Positions 1 to 5,971 of a stretch of 8,656 bases of DNA are shown in pieces. Source of the stretch: Methanobacterium sp. GTDB taxonomy: Archaea > Methanobacteriota > Methanobacteria > Methanobacteriales > Methanobacteriaceae. The first letter of the stretch is position 1. Each line of letters begins with the position of its first letter. The translations under genes were made by a program, and so were the position numbers. The DNA lies in assembly GCA_021372715.1 (NCBI GenBank), contig JAJFTX010000150.1:1-8656 (forward strand), read 5' to 3'. The notes below the pieces were generated by a model, which worked only from the letters and a program-made list of their open reading frames with translations, made no database searches and was not told the DNA's origin.

Positions 1-466
1 TTTCCTTAGCTAATTCCACCCCTACAACGTCTTTGAAGGCATTTTCAACCACTTCTTCTGGGATGTAAAGTGGATATCGGCCTTTAAGCTGTATCTCCAT
101 TATTTCGAAGTATTCATCATAGACAACTGGGGCCATTCCTACATAGGGGTTTTCTTTAGCTAATTTTGTGGCTTTATCCACCCCTTTATTTTTAATGGTG
201 TATTCTACTGTGGCAAATAAGAACCCGCCTGCGGTTTGGGAGCATAAATCTTCTTTTTCCAGTTTAGCCAGAACTTCTTCCAGTATATCAAAATGTAAAC
301 CGGTTAATTCATTCAGTTGACTGCTTTTCAGGCTGCCATGAGCGGCTAATGTTTTGAGTATAAGATTTTTTATCATACTCTCTGAAAGGTCTATGGTATC
401 CAAAGTTTTAGGTTGCTCCAGTAACAGGAACAGTTTTTCCATTTTTTCATCGTGATAATAGCTCAA
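1..466 (-). CDS. Winged-helix protein, probable AAA+ ATPase N-terminal part (partial, runs off the window)
   Basis: About 155 codons read from a TTG at 466 to the window edge, with no stop. TTG is chosen because GAGG (474-477 on the plus strand as cctc) lies 7 nt upstream, while an in-frame TGA about 24 nt upstream blocks any longer form; an internal ATG at 442 lacks a ribosome binding site. Residues about 34-95 look like a winged helix (LKSSQLNELTGLHFDILEEV, then a lysine/glutamate-rich wing), followed by a YVGMAPV motif near residue 107 and the stretch EIMEIQLKGRYPLYIPEEVV. From memory, this order resembles the N-terminus of predicted archaeal and bacterial AAA+ ATPases in which a winged helix and a YVGPAPV-like linker precede the P-loop. 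The Walker motifs would lie outside the window, so the ATPase call is inference. A winged-helix regulator is the main alternative. Confidence 0.55.
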   Translation of the reverse strand, partial: MSYYHDEKMEKLFLLLEQPKTLDTIDLSESMIKNLILKTLAAHGSLKSSQLNELTGLHFDILEEVLAKLEKEDLCSQTAGGFLFATVEYTIKNKGVDKATKLAKENPYVGMAPVVYDEYFEIMEIQLKGRYPLYIPEEVVENAFKDVVGVELAKE

Positions 467-547
467 TTTACGGCCTCTTGAATTTTTTCATGAACATTAT
501 ATGTACATAGATCTCCTATCACATTAAAATAAATTAAATAATCTTCT

Positions 548-565
548 TTGTGAATTAATTCACAA
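548..565. promoter_or_regulatory. Perfect 18-bp palindrome, TGTGA-N6-TCACA type (candidate operator, copy 1)
   Basis: TTGTGAATTAATTCACAA is a perfect inverted repeat with a TGTGA-N6-TCACA core at 549-564. It lies 82-99 bp upstream of the TTG start of the ATPase-like gene and roughly 10-20 bp upstream of that gene's AT-rich TATA-like stretch, where an archaeal activator or repressor dimer could sit. The same core recurs at 5715-5730 with a different N6. The palindrome is seen directly; the operator role is inference. Confidence 0.5.
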
Positions 566-847
566 TAGATTTATGGAAAATGATAACCTCCTAACTGAGT
601 TAACTGATCTTAGGGATAAAATTATACCCCTGAAATGAAAATGTTAAAAAATACTATATTTAGATCGGTTGACCTATACTCATTGATATATATTGATCTA
701 TTTTGATTGATTAATAAATTTTTTCCAAAAAAAATAACTCCAAAACCCAAATATCAAATACTTTTTACAAGTTTAAAATTAATATTTGAGATCACTACCC
801 ATGAAAATATCCCAAATAAAAAGATCATTGAAAAAATTAGAATATCT

Positions 848-875
848 AAAAAAATAAAGAAATCTCCCTAAAAAA
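848..875 (-). terminator. T-tracts downstream of the DUF2115 gene
   Basis: On the minus strand, T6 (875-870) and T7 (854-848) follow the stop codon of the DUF2115 gene by about 35 and 55 nt. Archaeal RNA polymerase can terminate at oligo-U tracts without a strong hairpin, so these are plausible 3' ends. No stable stem is visible. Confidence 0.4.
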
Positions 876-909
876 TGAAATAATATCTAAAATCCTATTC
901 ATTTACCTT

Positions 910-1452
910 TCAGATAGTTTCCGGATCCTGTTCAGCTATGCAGAAGCCACAGACCGCCCGAGGATTATCCTTCTGCCGTTCTTTAACCGGGCAGAGATAG
1001 TTCTTTCCATCATATTTCACTTCCAAACCTCCAGGGAAGGGTGTTCCCACCTGATGCACTGGTTCTTCTATTATGAAGGTGGTGTAAAGTGATATTATCT
1101 TGTAAATCCGGAAAAACGCTGGGTCAAATCCATCAACCCCAGTTACCTCTTCTTCCTGTTTTAACAGTTGGTTAACGGCTTCCTGCACTTCTTCTAGATC
1201 CAATAATTGATTATCGCTAGTTCTATGTGCTTTTACTTCGTTGATACGGGTGATGAAGCCCAAGGTGTAAGCCTTTATGTATTCCTTACGGTAACTCTCC
1301 TGCACATACTTCCCATCCTCCAATAGAAATAAACTGGCCTGCATAATATCCTGGATATTAACCAGTCGAGCTTCACTCTGAAGTAGGGATAGGAAATTAT
1401 TCCGTTGTATTTCCTGACAGGAAAGTACCTCTTTGATCTGGCAAATAATCAA
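910..1452 (-). CDS. DUF2115 (UPF0305) family protein
   Basis: A 180-residue protein of unknown function, recognised from memory as DUF2115/UPF0305, a family known mainly from methanogens. The family-like C-terminal block is HQVGTPFPGGLEV (near residue 134), then YLCPVKERQ and CGFCIAEQ. C154, C168 and C171 (CP-x12-CxxC) could bind a metal or an Fe-S cluster; that is inference. The N-terminal 130 residues look mostly helical, soluble and without a signal peptide. The start is TTG at 1452: an in-frame TAG sits only two codons upstream and the next in-frame ATG is 37 codons in. GGGG at 1456-1459 is unusually close (3 nt spacing). The gene has its own 128-bp upstream gap with TATA-like sequence near 1525-1540, so it is probably transcribed separately from the DGC gene. 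Confidence 0.8.
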   Translation of the reverse strand: MIICQIKEVLSCQEIQRNNFLSLLQSEARLVNIQDIMQASLFLLEDGKYVQESYRKEYIKAYTLGFITRINEVKAHRTSDNQLLDLEEVQEAVNQLLKQEEEVTGVDGFDPAFFRIYKIISLYTTFIIEEPVHQVGTPFPGGLEVKYDGKNYLCPVKERQKDNPRAVCGFCIAEQDPETI

Positions 1453-1580
1453 TAACCCCTATTTTTTTGAATAAATTATTTGGATGATTACCTTAGATTT
1501 GTAAATTTATGTTATTCTGGATTGAATTATATTTAATAATAAATAAGTAAAAAGTTATGTTGAAATTATTTAATTGCTAA

Positions 1581-1973
1581 TCATCTGTCCTTTATTTTTT
1601 TGATTTCTTTTTTAACCAGTGTTTTCATGTGTTCAACACATCTTTCCCCTTCTTCATCCAATCGGCATACGTCATGGGGTTTTAAATCTGTCTGGTTGAG
1701 TTCATCTAAAACATTTATGGTTTTGACTGGTTTAACCCCTTTCTGTTGGAGGATTTTTGTGGTGCAGTCCCCCTCACAGCCATTGATAGCTATAATGGGA
1801 TACTTTCTGATCAGTTTCCTGAATCCTTCCCGATCAGCAGCGGTAGCACCCATACAGATAGATATGGTATCTTCTGTCTGGTCCACTGTGTCAGCTGATG
1901 TTACCCTGGCAATTAAACCATATGGACTCATACCACTACAAGCAGCCAAGGCTACTTTCTTATCTTCACTCAT
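1581..1973 (-). CDS. DGC-type putative zinc-binding protein
   Basis: A 130-residue soluble protein resembling the DGC domain family (putative zinc-binding proteins named for a conserved Asp-Gly-Cys). Visible family features are the opening VALAACSGMSPYGLIAR (C12), the C40-M-G-A turn, and INGCEGDC (C66, C70), where GDC occupies the DGC position. C103 and C112 follow in the C-terminal third. Four of these cysteines probably form the metal site; the physiological role of the family is not established. The start is ATG at 1973, preceded by GGGTGAT (1979-1985) at 5 nt spacing, a strong archaeal ribosome binding site. The gene follows the QueG-like Fe-S gene by 108 bp on the same strand, with a probable promoter of its own in that gap. 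Linkage to a Fe-S protein with an extra cysteine-rich tail suggests a shared metal or thiol theme, which is inference. Confidence 0.8.
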   Translation of the reverse strand: MSEDKKVALAACSGMSPYGLIARVTSADTVDQTEDTISICMGATAADREGFRKLIRKYPIIAINGCEGDCTTKILQQKGVKPVKTINVLDELNQTDLKPHDVCRLDEEGERCVEHMKTLVKKEIKKIKDR

Positions 1974-2020
1974 AAAACATCACCCATATTATATCATCCT
2001 TCTAAAACACCAAATATAAT
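1974..2020 (-). promoter_or_regulatory. Candidate promoter of the DGC-protein gene
   Basis: On the minus strand, TTATATTT (2019-2012) is a TATA-like box. A start site about 26 bp downstream would fall near 1990, giving a leader of about 17 nt that contains the GGGTGAT ribosome binding site. Spacing fits archaeal promoters, but the DNA is AT-rich and the call is tentative. Confidence 0.4.
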
Positions 2021-2021
2021 C

Positions 2022-2038
2022 CTGAGACAAAATCTCAG
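2022..2038. repeat. Inverted repeat CTGAGA-CAAAA-TCTCAG
   Basis: Perfect 6-bp arms with a 5-nt spacer, abutting the upstream side of the DGC gene's TATA-like box and lying 44-60 nt past the QueG-like stop codon. It could be an operator for the downstream promoter or a hairpin at the 3' end of the upstream transcript. No T-tract follows it on the minus strand, so a classic terminator is unlikely. Confidence 0.45.
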
Positions 2039-2081
2039 AGACCATCTTATCTAAATATCTTAATGAATTGGTATCAGATAA

Positions 2082-2951
2082 TTATCTTCTGGGTTTTTTT
2101 ATAGCTAAACGGGCAGTTAATTTATCGTGTATCTTCTTTATATCTGCATATTCTCTTTTATCGAATATGCATTCCTCTATACAGTAGGTACAGCCCTTCT
2201 GACATCCCAAGCATAGTTCTGATTTGAATTCGGTTTCTTTTCCCCCATCAGGGTGTATTTTCTCCACTAATGCGTTTTCAGGACATGCTATCCTGCATTT
2301 ACTGCATCTGTCACAGTACTGGCTTATCCAGGAATGATCTGCTCCTTCTTTTAGGGGAAGATTTTCTATACTGGTTAATATGGCGGAAATTTTCAGTCGA
2401 GGACCTAGTTCTGGTGTGATGAGAAGTCCATGTTTACCCATCCATCCTAGACCGGCCTTCTGTCCCAGTTTTGTTAAGTTTACCAGGTCTTCATAGGGAT
2501 GGGCTACCTGGGTGGCGTGGCCTTCCGATCTTATAAAATCTGAGATTTTATAGATTATGGTGGCCAGTTTAGCGTAGAGGGCGTCGTTCATCTCCTGCGC
2601 TTTCTCACTGGGAGAGGTTTTGATGAGATCATTACCCATCTCCATGGTCAAAACTATGGCATTAGGATAAAGAGGCTCTTCAAAGATTACTAATTCCGGA
2701 TCTAATGTGGTGTAACCTATTTTCACGATTCCCAGGGATTTCGCCAGTTCTAAGAGTTCTTTAAAGAACTCTGCATCTGCGGTTGTATTATTTTCTTCAG
2801 GATTAGCTACCTGTGATTCATCAGGGAACTTTCCCCCACAACCACATATTGAAGTTTCTTCTACTGTCTGGTTGGAACATCCACAGCCTGATTTTTGTTG
2901 ATCACGATCACTGTCTCCTGGACAGCATACTGTTTTGTTATTTTCACTCAT
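2082..2951 (-). CDS. QueG-like 2x[4Fe-4S] protein with cysteine-rich N-terminus
   Basis: A 289-residue soluble protein. Residues about 162-193 (LGQKAGLGWMGKHGLLITP then GPRLKISAILT) match the signature shared by epoxyqueuosine reductase QueG and reductive-dehalogenase-like proteins. A ferredoxin-like part follows: C213-xx-C216-xx-C219-xxx-C223-P, then C247, C250, C254, C257 and C261, enough for two [4Fe-4S] clusters. It is shorter than QueG (about 370 residues) and lacks the C-terminal HEAT-like part. Archaea make archaeosine rather than queuosine, so a true QueG role is unlikely. The first 40 residues are unusual: C9-C10, C23-x-C25 and C36-x-C38, spaced in a Gly/Ser-rich stretch that looks like a metal-binding tail. 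The start is ATG at 2951 with GGAG 6 nt upstream. Function is probably redox; the substrate is unknown. Whether a corrinoid binds cannot be told from the sequence. Confidence 0.8.
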   Translation of the reverse strand: MSENNKTVCCPGDSDRDQQKSGCGCSNQTVEETSICGCGGKFPDESQVANPEENNTTADAEFFKELLELAKSLGIVKIGYTTLDPELVIFEEPLYPNAIVLTMEMGNDLIKTSPSEKAQEMNDALYAKLATIIYKISDFIRSEGHATQVAHPYEDLVNLTKLGQKAGLGWMGKHGLLITPELGPRLKISAILTSIENLPLKEGADHSWISQYCDRCSKCRIACPENALVEKIHPDGGKETEFKSELCLGCQKGCTYCIEECIFDKREYADIKKIHDKLTARLAIKKPRR

Positions 2952-3006
2952 TTTAATCTCCTAAATTATTATTCTAGTTAAGGGAAATGTTTTATTTTCA
3001 TATTAG

Positions 3007-3024
3007 GATAGTAATATAACTATC
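3007..3024. promoter_or_regulatory. TATA-like box inside an inverted repeat (candidate promoter/operator of the QueG-like gene)
   Basis: GATAGT-AATATA-ACTATC has perfect 6-bp arms and 6-nt spacing. Read on the minus strand, the centre gives TTATATT, a TATA-like box. A start site about 26 bp downstream would fall near 2989, leaving a leader of about 38 nt that carries the GGAG ribosome binding site. A protein bound to this repeat would block TBP access, so a repressor site is the simplest reading; this is inference. Confidence 0.45.
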
Positions 3025-3160
3025 AGGATATCACATCTTATCATAAATTCTAATGAAAATAGAAATCTAAATTTTAGATATTAAAATTTTAGAAAATCAA
3101 AAATTCCCTATTATAATATTACAAGTTATATTAAATTTTTATAACATAAAAAGCTAATGT

Positions 3161-4141
3161 TCATTCATTTAAAATATTTTCCTCATCCTGCATGGTCTTA
3201 TGTAACTCGGTTATGGCCTGATTAACTTTCGCTGTGGAACTTTCCACCAGGTCTTTGGTCTGGTGTATTTTATTAGGATCCGGGTTAACCAGTCCATCTA
3301 TCATATCAAAGGTTTTACTGATATCTGAAGCTGCCTCTATCTTCAAATCATGATATTCCCGGTATTTATCTGGGGGAGTGATTTCCTGCATTTCAGTTAA
3401 TACCTCATCTAATATGTTTTTATCCTCTTTCAAATGACTGAGAGCATCTTCTTCACTGATGGATTGTGATAATAAACCTTTGAAAACCTCTTCCCCATCA
3501 TTGATCGCTGACATCTGCTTATAACCAAGCTTTACCATTTCATCCTTATATTTAATCTCTTCTGGGTCTTTATTATTTATGATGGTAGTTTCTGTTTCTG
3601 TTTTATTCGTATTTTTTTGGGTTTCTCTTTTGATCCAGACTTTGCGGGTGATGTTTCCCAGTAAACCCCCTACAGAGGTTAAAACCATCAATATAAGAAC
3701 AGATAATATTATAGAAACCATATCTGGGGTTATTTTTAGATTTAATACCAATAGGATCAGGGCTATTAAGAAGTATATCACCAGGGAAAAGAATCCTACC
3801 CGGGCTCCGCTTAATGCACCATCTTTAAGATCTCCATCGGTGAATATGGAACTTACAAATCCACCCAGTATCAGAGGAATTCCACCCAAAGCTAAAAAAA
3901 GGTTATTATAATAAAATAAATTAGGTACTAAAACAATTAAAACCCCTAAAGATAATCTGGCAATTCTAGGATCCATTATGATTATTTTTTTTGGATAAGA
4001 ATGGTCTTTTTCCTCCAAAACAAGGGATAATGAATAATTAAGATATCCACCACAATTACATCTCCTTAAAAAGTCTTCCGGAGATTCTTCTGGTTTCAAC
4101 TTATAGTAACCTTCACATGTATCACAGATTAAATATCCCAT
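3161..4141 (-). CDS. Zinc-ribbon, four-TM membrane protein with helical cytoplasmic tail
   Basis: I do not recognise a named family. The protein is 326 residues from ATG at 4141; this start is preferred over the adjacent TTG at 4144 because GGTGA lies 6 nt upstream of the ATG. Residues 6-30 hold C6-xx-C9 and C28-x-C30-GG, a short zinc ribbon like those opening many methanobacterial proteins. Four hydrophobic segments follow at about 59-77, 81-100, 113-135 and 139-163, with a glycine-rich loop (GDLKDGALSGARVG) between the second and third that recalls small archaeal membrane domains such as DUF5518. Residues 170-326 are charged and mostly helical with no cysteine, probably cytoplasmic. The start lies 21 nt past the stop of the HEAT-repeat gene, so the two are almost certainly one operon. 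A role as membrane anchor or partner of the HEAT protein is inference. T5 at 3152-3148 is a weak terminator candidate. Confidence 0.7.
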   Translation of the reverse strand: MGYLICDTCEGYYKLKPEESPEDFLRRCNCGGYLNYSLSLVLEEKDHSYPKKIIIMDPRIARLSLGVLIVLVPNLFYYNNLFLALGGIPLILGGFVSSIFTDGDLKDGALSGARVGFFSLVIYFLIALILLVLNLKITPDMVSIILSVLILMVLTSVGGLLGNITRKVWIKRETQKNTNKTETETTIINNKDPEEIKYKDEMVKLGYKQMSAINDGEEVFKGLLSQSISEEDALSHLKEDKNILDEVLTEMQEITPPDKYREYHDLKIEAASDISKTFDMIDGLVNPDPNKIHQTKDLVESSTAKVNQAITELHKTMQDEENILNE

Positions 4142-4162
4142 CAAAAATCACCCCCAATTAAA

Positions 4163-5611
4163 CTAGGTATTATTTGCTATAACAGTTTTAATGGCCTTTG
4201 CTGCACTTCTCTGTACTTTGGGATCTTCATCATTTAAAGCATTCTGGAGTTGCTTTAACACTACGGGATCTCCAATTTCCCCGAGAGCATGTGCTGCTTT
4301 TTCACGAACCATAGAATTCTCATTATTAAGAGCAATAATCAAGGGATCTATAGCTTTTTTACCGAATTTACTGATTGAAACAACGATTCTAAGCCGGATC
4401 ACCTCGTCTTCATCATCCAGGTTTTTAATCAGAGAGGGTATAGCTCTCTCATCACCAATCTCACCCAATGCACAGGCCACCCTTTTACGTATATGAGGGT
4501 TACCATTATTTAAAGCATCTACTAAGGGCATTACCGCAGGTTCTCCTATCTTTCTAAGAGCTTCTCTGGCCCTCCACTTAACACTGGAATGTTCATCATC
4601 TAAAACATTAATGAGGGGTTGTATGGCGTTTTCGTTTCTAATCTCACCTAGGACCTCGGCTGCTCTTTCTCTTATTTCCAGATTATTATCATTCAAGAAT
4701 TCAATTAGTATTTTAGAAGCTTCATCAGGACCTATTCTATCAATTATCTCATAAAGTGATTGTTTTTTATTATCCCACTTATATTCTACCTTTGTTTCAT
4801 CTATAACGATTGGTTCTGTTTTGATACGTAGATCCAGGATTGAACGGGCACGTTCCCTTACATCTTCATCTTCATCATGCATCACTCTGCGCAGATAGTT
4901 GTAGGAGATTTCATCTCCTAATTTACCGATCATTTCCACGGCCTTTTCTCTTACATGAACATCATCATCTGCCAGTGCATTGATAAATACATCAGAAGTA
5001 GAATCTTGTATTTTACCCACCGCATTGAGTGCGTATTTGCGAACATTCCATTTATCACTGTTCACATTACTTAAAAGAGGATCCAGAGCCTTATCATCTC
5101 CGATTTCCCCCAGTGCCTTCATAGCACTTACTTTAACCTCAACACTATCGGTGTCTAAAGCAGAGATTAAAGGTTCCACACATTCGGGATGGGAAATCTT
5201 CTCCATGGCTTCCACAGATCTTATTTTGAGGTTATCATTATCTTCATTTAAAGCCATCATCATAAATTCCAGGGCATCTCTACCACCAATTTCGCCCATG
5301 GAAAATAAGATGTCCTCTCTAAGTTCATCATTCACCTCATCATAAATGCTGATCAGGGGAACTACGGCTTTTCTATCTCCGATCTGTCCTAAAGCATAAA
5401 TAACCATTTTTTGAACAGATTCATCATTATCATATAAAGAATTAATTAATATATCCACTTTCGAAGCATTACCAAGTTTCCCTAATGCTTCAGCAGCTTT
5501 ATATCTAATAAAACTACTATTTTCATAATTAAGGGCTTTTTCCAGGCCTTTATAATCTTTTTTTATGATGAACTTGTTGACATCTTTTTCCGTGATCCCG
5601 AATATACCCAT
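4163..5611 (-). CDS. HEAT-repeat (PBS-lyase-type) protein
   Basis: A 482-residue soluble protein built of about 14 HEAT-like repeats of 30-31 residues, typified by VEPLISALDTDSVEVKVSAM followed by KALGEIGDDKA. Repeats 1-8 cover residues about 18-263 and repeats 9-14 cover about 298-480. Between them is a 34-residue insert (about 264-297) without the repeat pattern, containing YKWDNKKQSLYEIIDRIG. Repeats such as these form a curved solenoid for protein-protein contacts. The related PBS-lyase repeats act in bilin attachment in cyanobacteria, but nothing here suggests that chemistry, and methanogens carry many such proteins of unknown role. The start is ATG at 5611 with GGGGG at 5621-5625, 9 nt upstream. 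It is the first gene of an operon with the zinc-ribbon membrane protein, which suggests a scaffold or adaptor function at the membrane. The very regular repeats could also reflect recent repeat expansion. Confidence 0.88.
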   Translation of the reverse strand: MGIFGITEKDVNKFIIKKDYKGLEKALNYENSSFIRYKAAEALGKLGNASKVDILINSLYDNDESVQKMVIYALGQIGDRKAVVPLISIYDEVNDELREDILFSMGEIGGRDALEFMMMALNEDNDNLKIRSVEAMEKISHPECVEPLISALDTDSVEVKVSAMKALGEIGDDKALDPLLSNVNSDKWNVRKYALNAVGKIQDSTSDVFINALADDDVHVREKAVEMIGKLGDEISYNYLRRVMHDEDEDVRERARSILDLRIKTEPIVIDETKVEYKWDNKKQSLYEIIDRIGPDEASKILIEFLNDNNLEIRERAAEVLGEIRNENAIQPLINVLDDEHSSVKWRAREALRKIGEPAVMPLVDALNNGNPHIRKRVACALGEIGDERAIPSLIKNLDDEDEVIRLRIVVSISKFGKKAIDPLIIALNNENSMVREKAAHALGEIGDPVVLKQLQNALNDEDPKVQRSAAKAIKTVIANNT

Positions 5612-5629
5612 TAAAGTCTACCCCCGCGA

Positions 5630-5660
5630 GACTGAGAATGGAATCTATTAATATTTATAA
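5630..5660 (-). promoter_or_regulatory. Candidate promoter of the HEAT-repeat operon
   Basis: On the minus strand, TTATAAATAT (5660-5651) is a good archaeal TATA-like box. A start near 5630 would leave a leader of about 19 nt holding the GGGGG ribosome binding site. Two further TATA-like words (CTATATATTC at 5681-5672 and CTATATAAAG around 5714-5705) lie upstream, so the exact promoter is uncertain. Confidence 0.35.
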
Positions 5661-5675
5661 TATTTTTCTAGAATA

Positions 5676-5701
5676 TATAGTTTCACTGTAATCAAACTAT
5701 A
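5676..5701. repeat. Inverted repeat TATAGTTT-N10-AAACTATA
   Basis: Perfect 8-bp arms separated by 10 bp, giving an arm spacing of 18 bp. It overlaps one TATA-like word of the HEAT operon and lies 13 bp from the TGTGA-type palindrome. Shape and position suit a dimeric regulator, though arms this AT-rich can arise by chance. Confidence 0.45.
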
Positions 5702-5713
5702 ACTTTATATAGA

Positions 5714-5731
5714 ATGTGATGCTTATCACAT
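5714..5731. promoter_or_regulatory. Palindrome ATGTGAT-GCTT-ATCACAT, TGTGA-N6-TCACA type (candidate operator, copy 2)
   Basis: Perfect 7-bp arms around GCTT. The core TGTGA-N6-TCACA at 5715-5730 has the same half-sites and spacing as the palindrome at 549-564, while the spacer bases differ, which is the pattern expected of a protein-binding site. It is 103-120 bp upstream of the HEAT gene and about 240 bp from abrB. The core resembles the bacterial CRP half-site layout, but the archaeal binding protein is unknown. Confidence 0.5.
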
Positions 5732-5898
5732 AAAATTAATAACTATTGTTAATTCGTATCTTTTTGAAATCATACAAAAACCCTCAATATTCTCCTAAAA
5801 AATAAATTAAACATTTATATACCTATTTTTAATTAACCATGGATCTGATCAGTATTCACCAAAAAAATGTACTCAACACATTTATAAATAACAAATTG

Positions 5899-5949
5899 AA
5901 ATATGATTTATATAATATTTCATACAATTATGATAAATATGATTTATAT
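5899..5949 (+). promoter_or_regulatory. abrB promoter with 15-bp direct repeat and nested inverted repeats
   Basis: AAATATGATTTATAT occurs identically at 5899-5913 and 5935-5949, 36 bp apart. Within copy 2, ATAAAT-ATG-ATTTAT (5933-5947) is an inverted repeat; copy 1 keeps a shorter AAAT-ATG-ATTT form. TCATA-CAAT-TATGA (5920-5933) lies between them. Copy 1 includes the TATA-like TTTATATAA (5907-5915), and a start about 26 bp downstream would fall in copy 2. This layout fits autoregulation by the AbrB-type protein encoded just downstream, which is inference. Confidence 0.5.
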
Positions 5950-5971
5950 GAAAATTTGAAGGTAGACCTCC

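Larger units (their letters stand above)
467..909. other. Long AT-rich intergenic region (443 bp)
   Basis: No convincing gene was found on either strand. The region holds the likely promoter and leader of the minus-strand ATPase-like gene (AT-rich TATA-like stretch near 521-540), a perfect palindrome at 548-565, a run of TTGAY words between 669 and 711, and T-tracts on the minus strand just after the DUF2115 gene. Short open frames of about 21 codons exist at 573-638 and 641-706 on the plus strand, but neither has a ribosome binding site. Confidence 0.6.
5612..5971. other. Divergent intergenic region (360 bp) rich in inverted and direct repeats
   Basis: This region separates the minus-strand HEAT operon from the plus-strand abrB-MFS pair and must hold both promoters. 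Visible elements are a TATA-like box for the HEAT gene near 5651-5660, TATAGTTT/AAACTATA arms at 5676-5701, a TGTGA-N6-TCACA palindrome at 5714-5731, TTTATATA at 5814-5821, and the abrB promoter repeats at 5899-5949. A 47-codon open frame (5839-5982) crosses into abrB but lacks a ribosome binding site. Confidence 0.65.

Noticed and set aside
573..638. 21-codon plus-strand frame (MENDNLLTELTDLRDKIIPLK) in the long intergenic region
   Set aside because: Composition looks protein-like, but there is no ribosome binding site, no well-placed TATA box and the frame is too short to separate from chance. A second 21-codon frame at 641-706 shows such frames arise easily here.
1600..2019. 139-codon plus-strand open frame
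   Set aside because: It is antisense to the DGC-type gene, which has a strong ribosome binding site and a recognisable family pattern.
2082..2951. Assignment as epoxyqueuosine reductase queG
   Set aside because: The motif match is real, but the protein is shorter, has an extra Cys-rich tail, and archaea lack the queuosine pathway, so the gene symbol is withheld.
4191..5345. Plus-strand open frames opposite the HEAT-repeat gene
   Set aside because: They are mirror images of the repetitive HEAT coding sequence (serine/isoleucine-rich) and have no start signals of their own.
4163..5611. HEAT gene DNA as a tandem repeat or CRISPR-like array
   Set aside because: The periodicity is about 90-93 bp at the protein level only; the nucleotide repeats are diverged and in a continuous reading frame.
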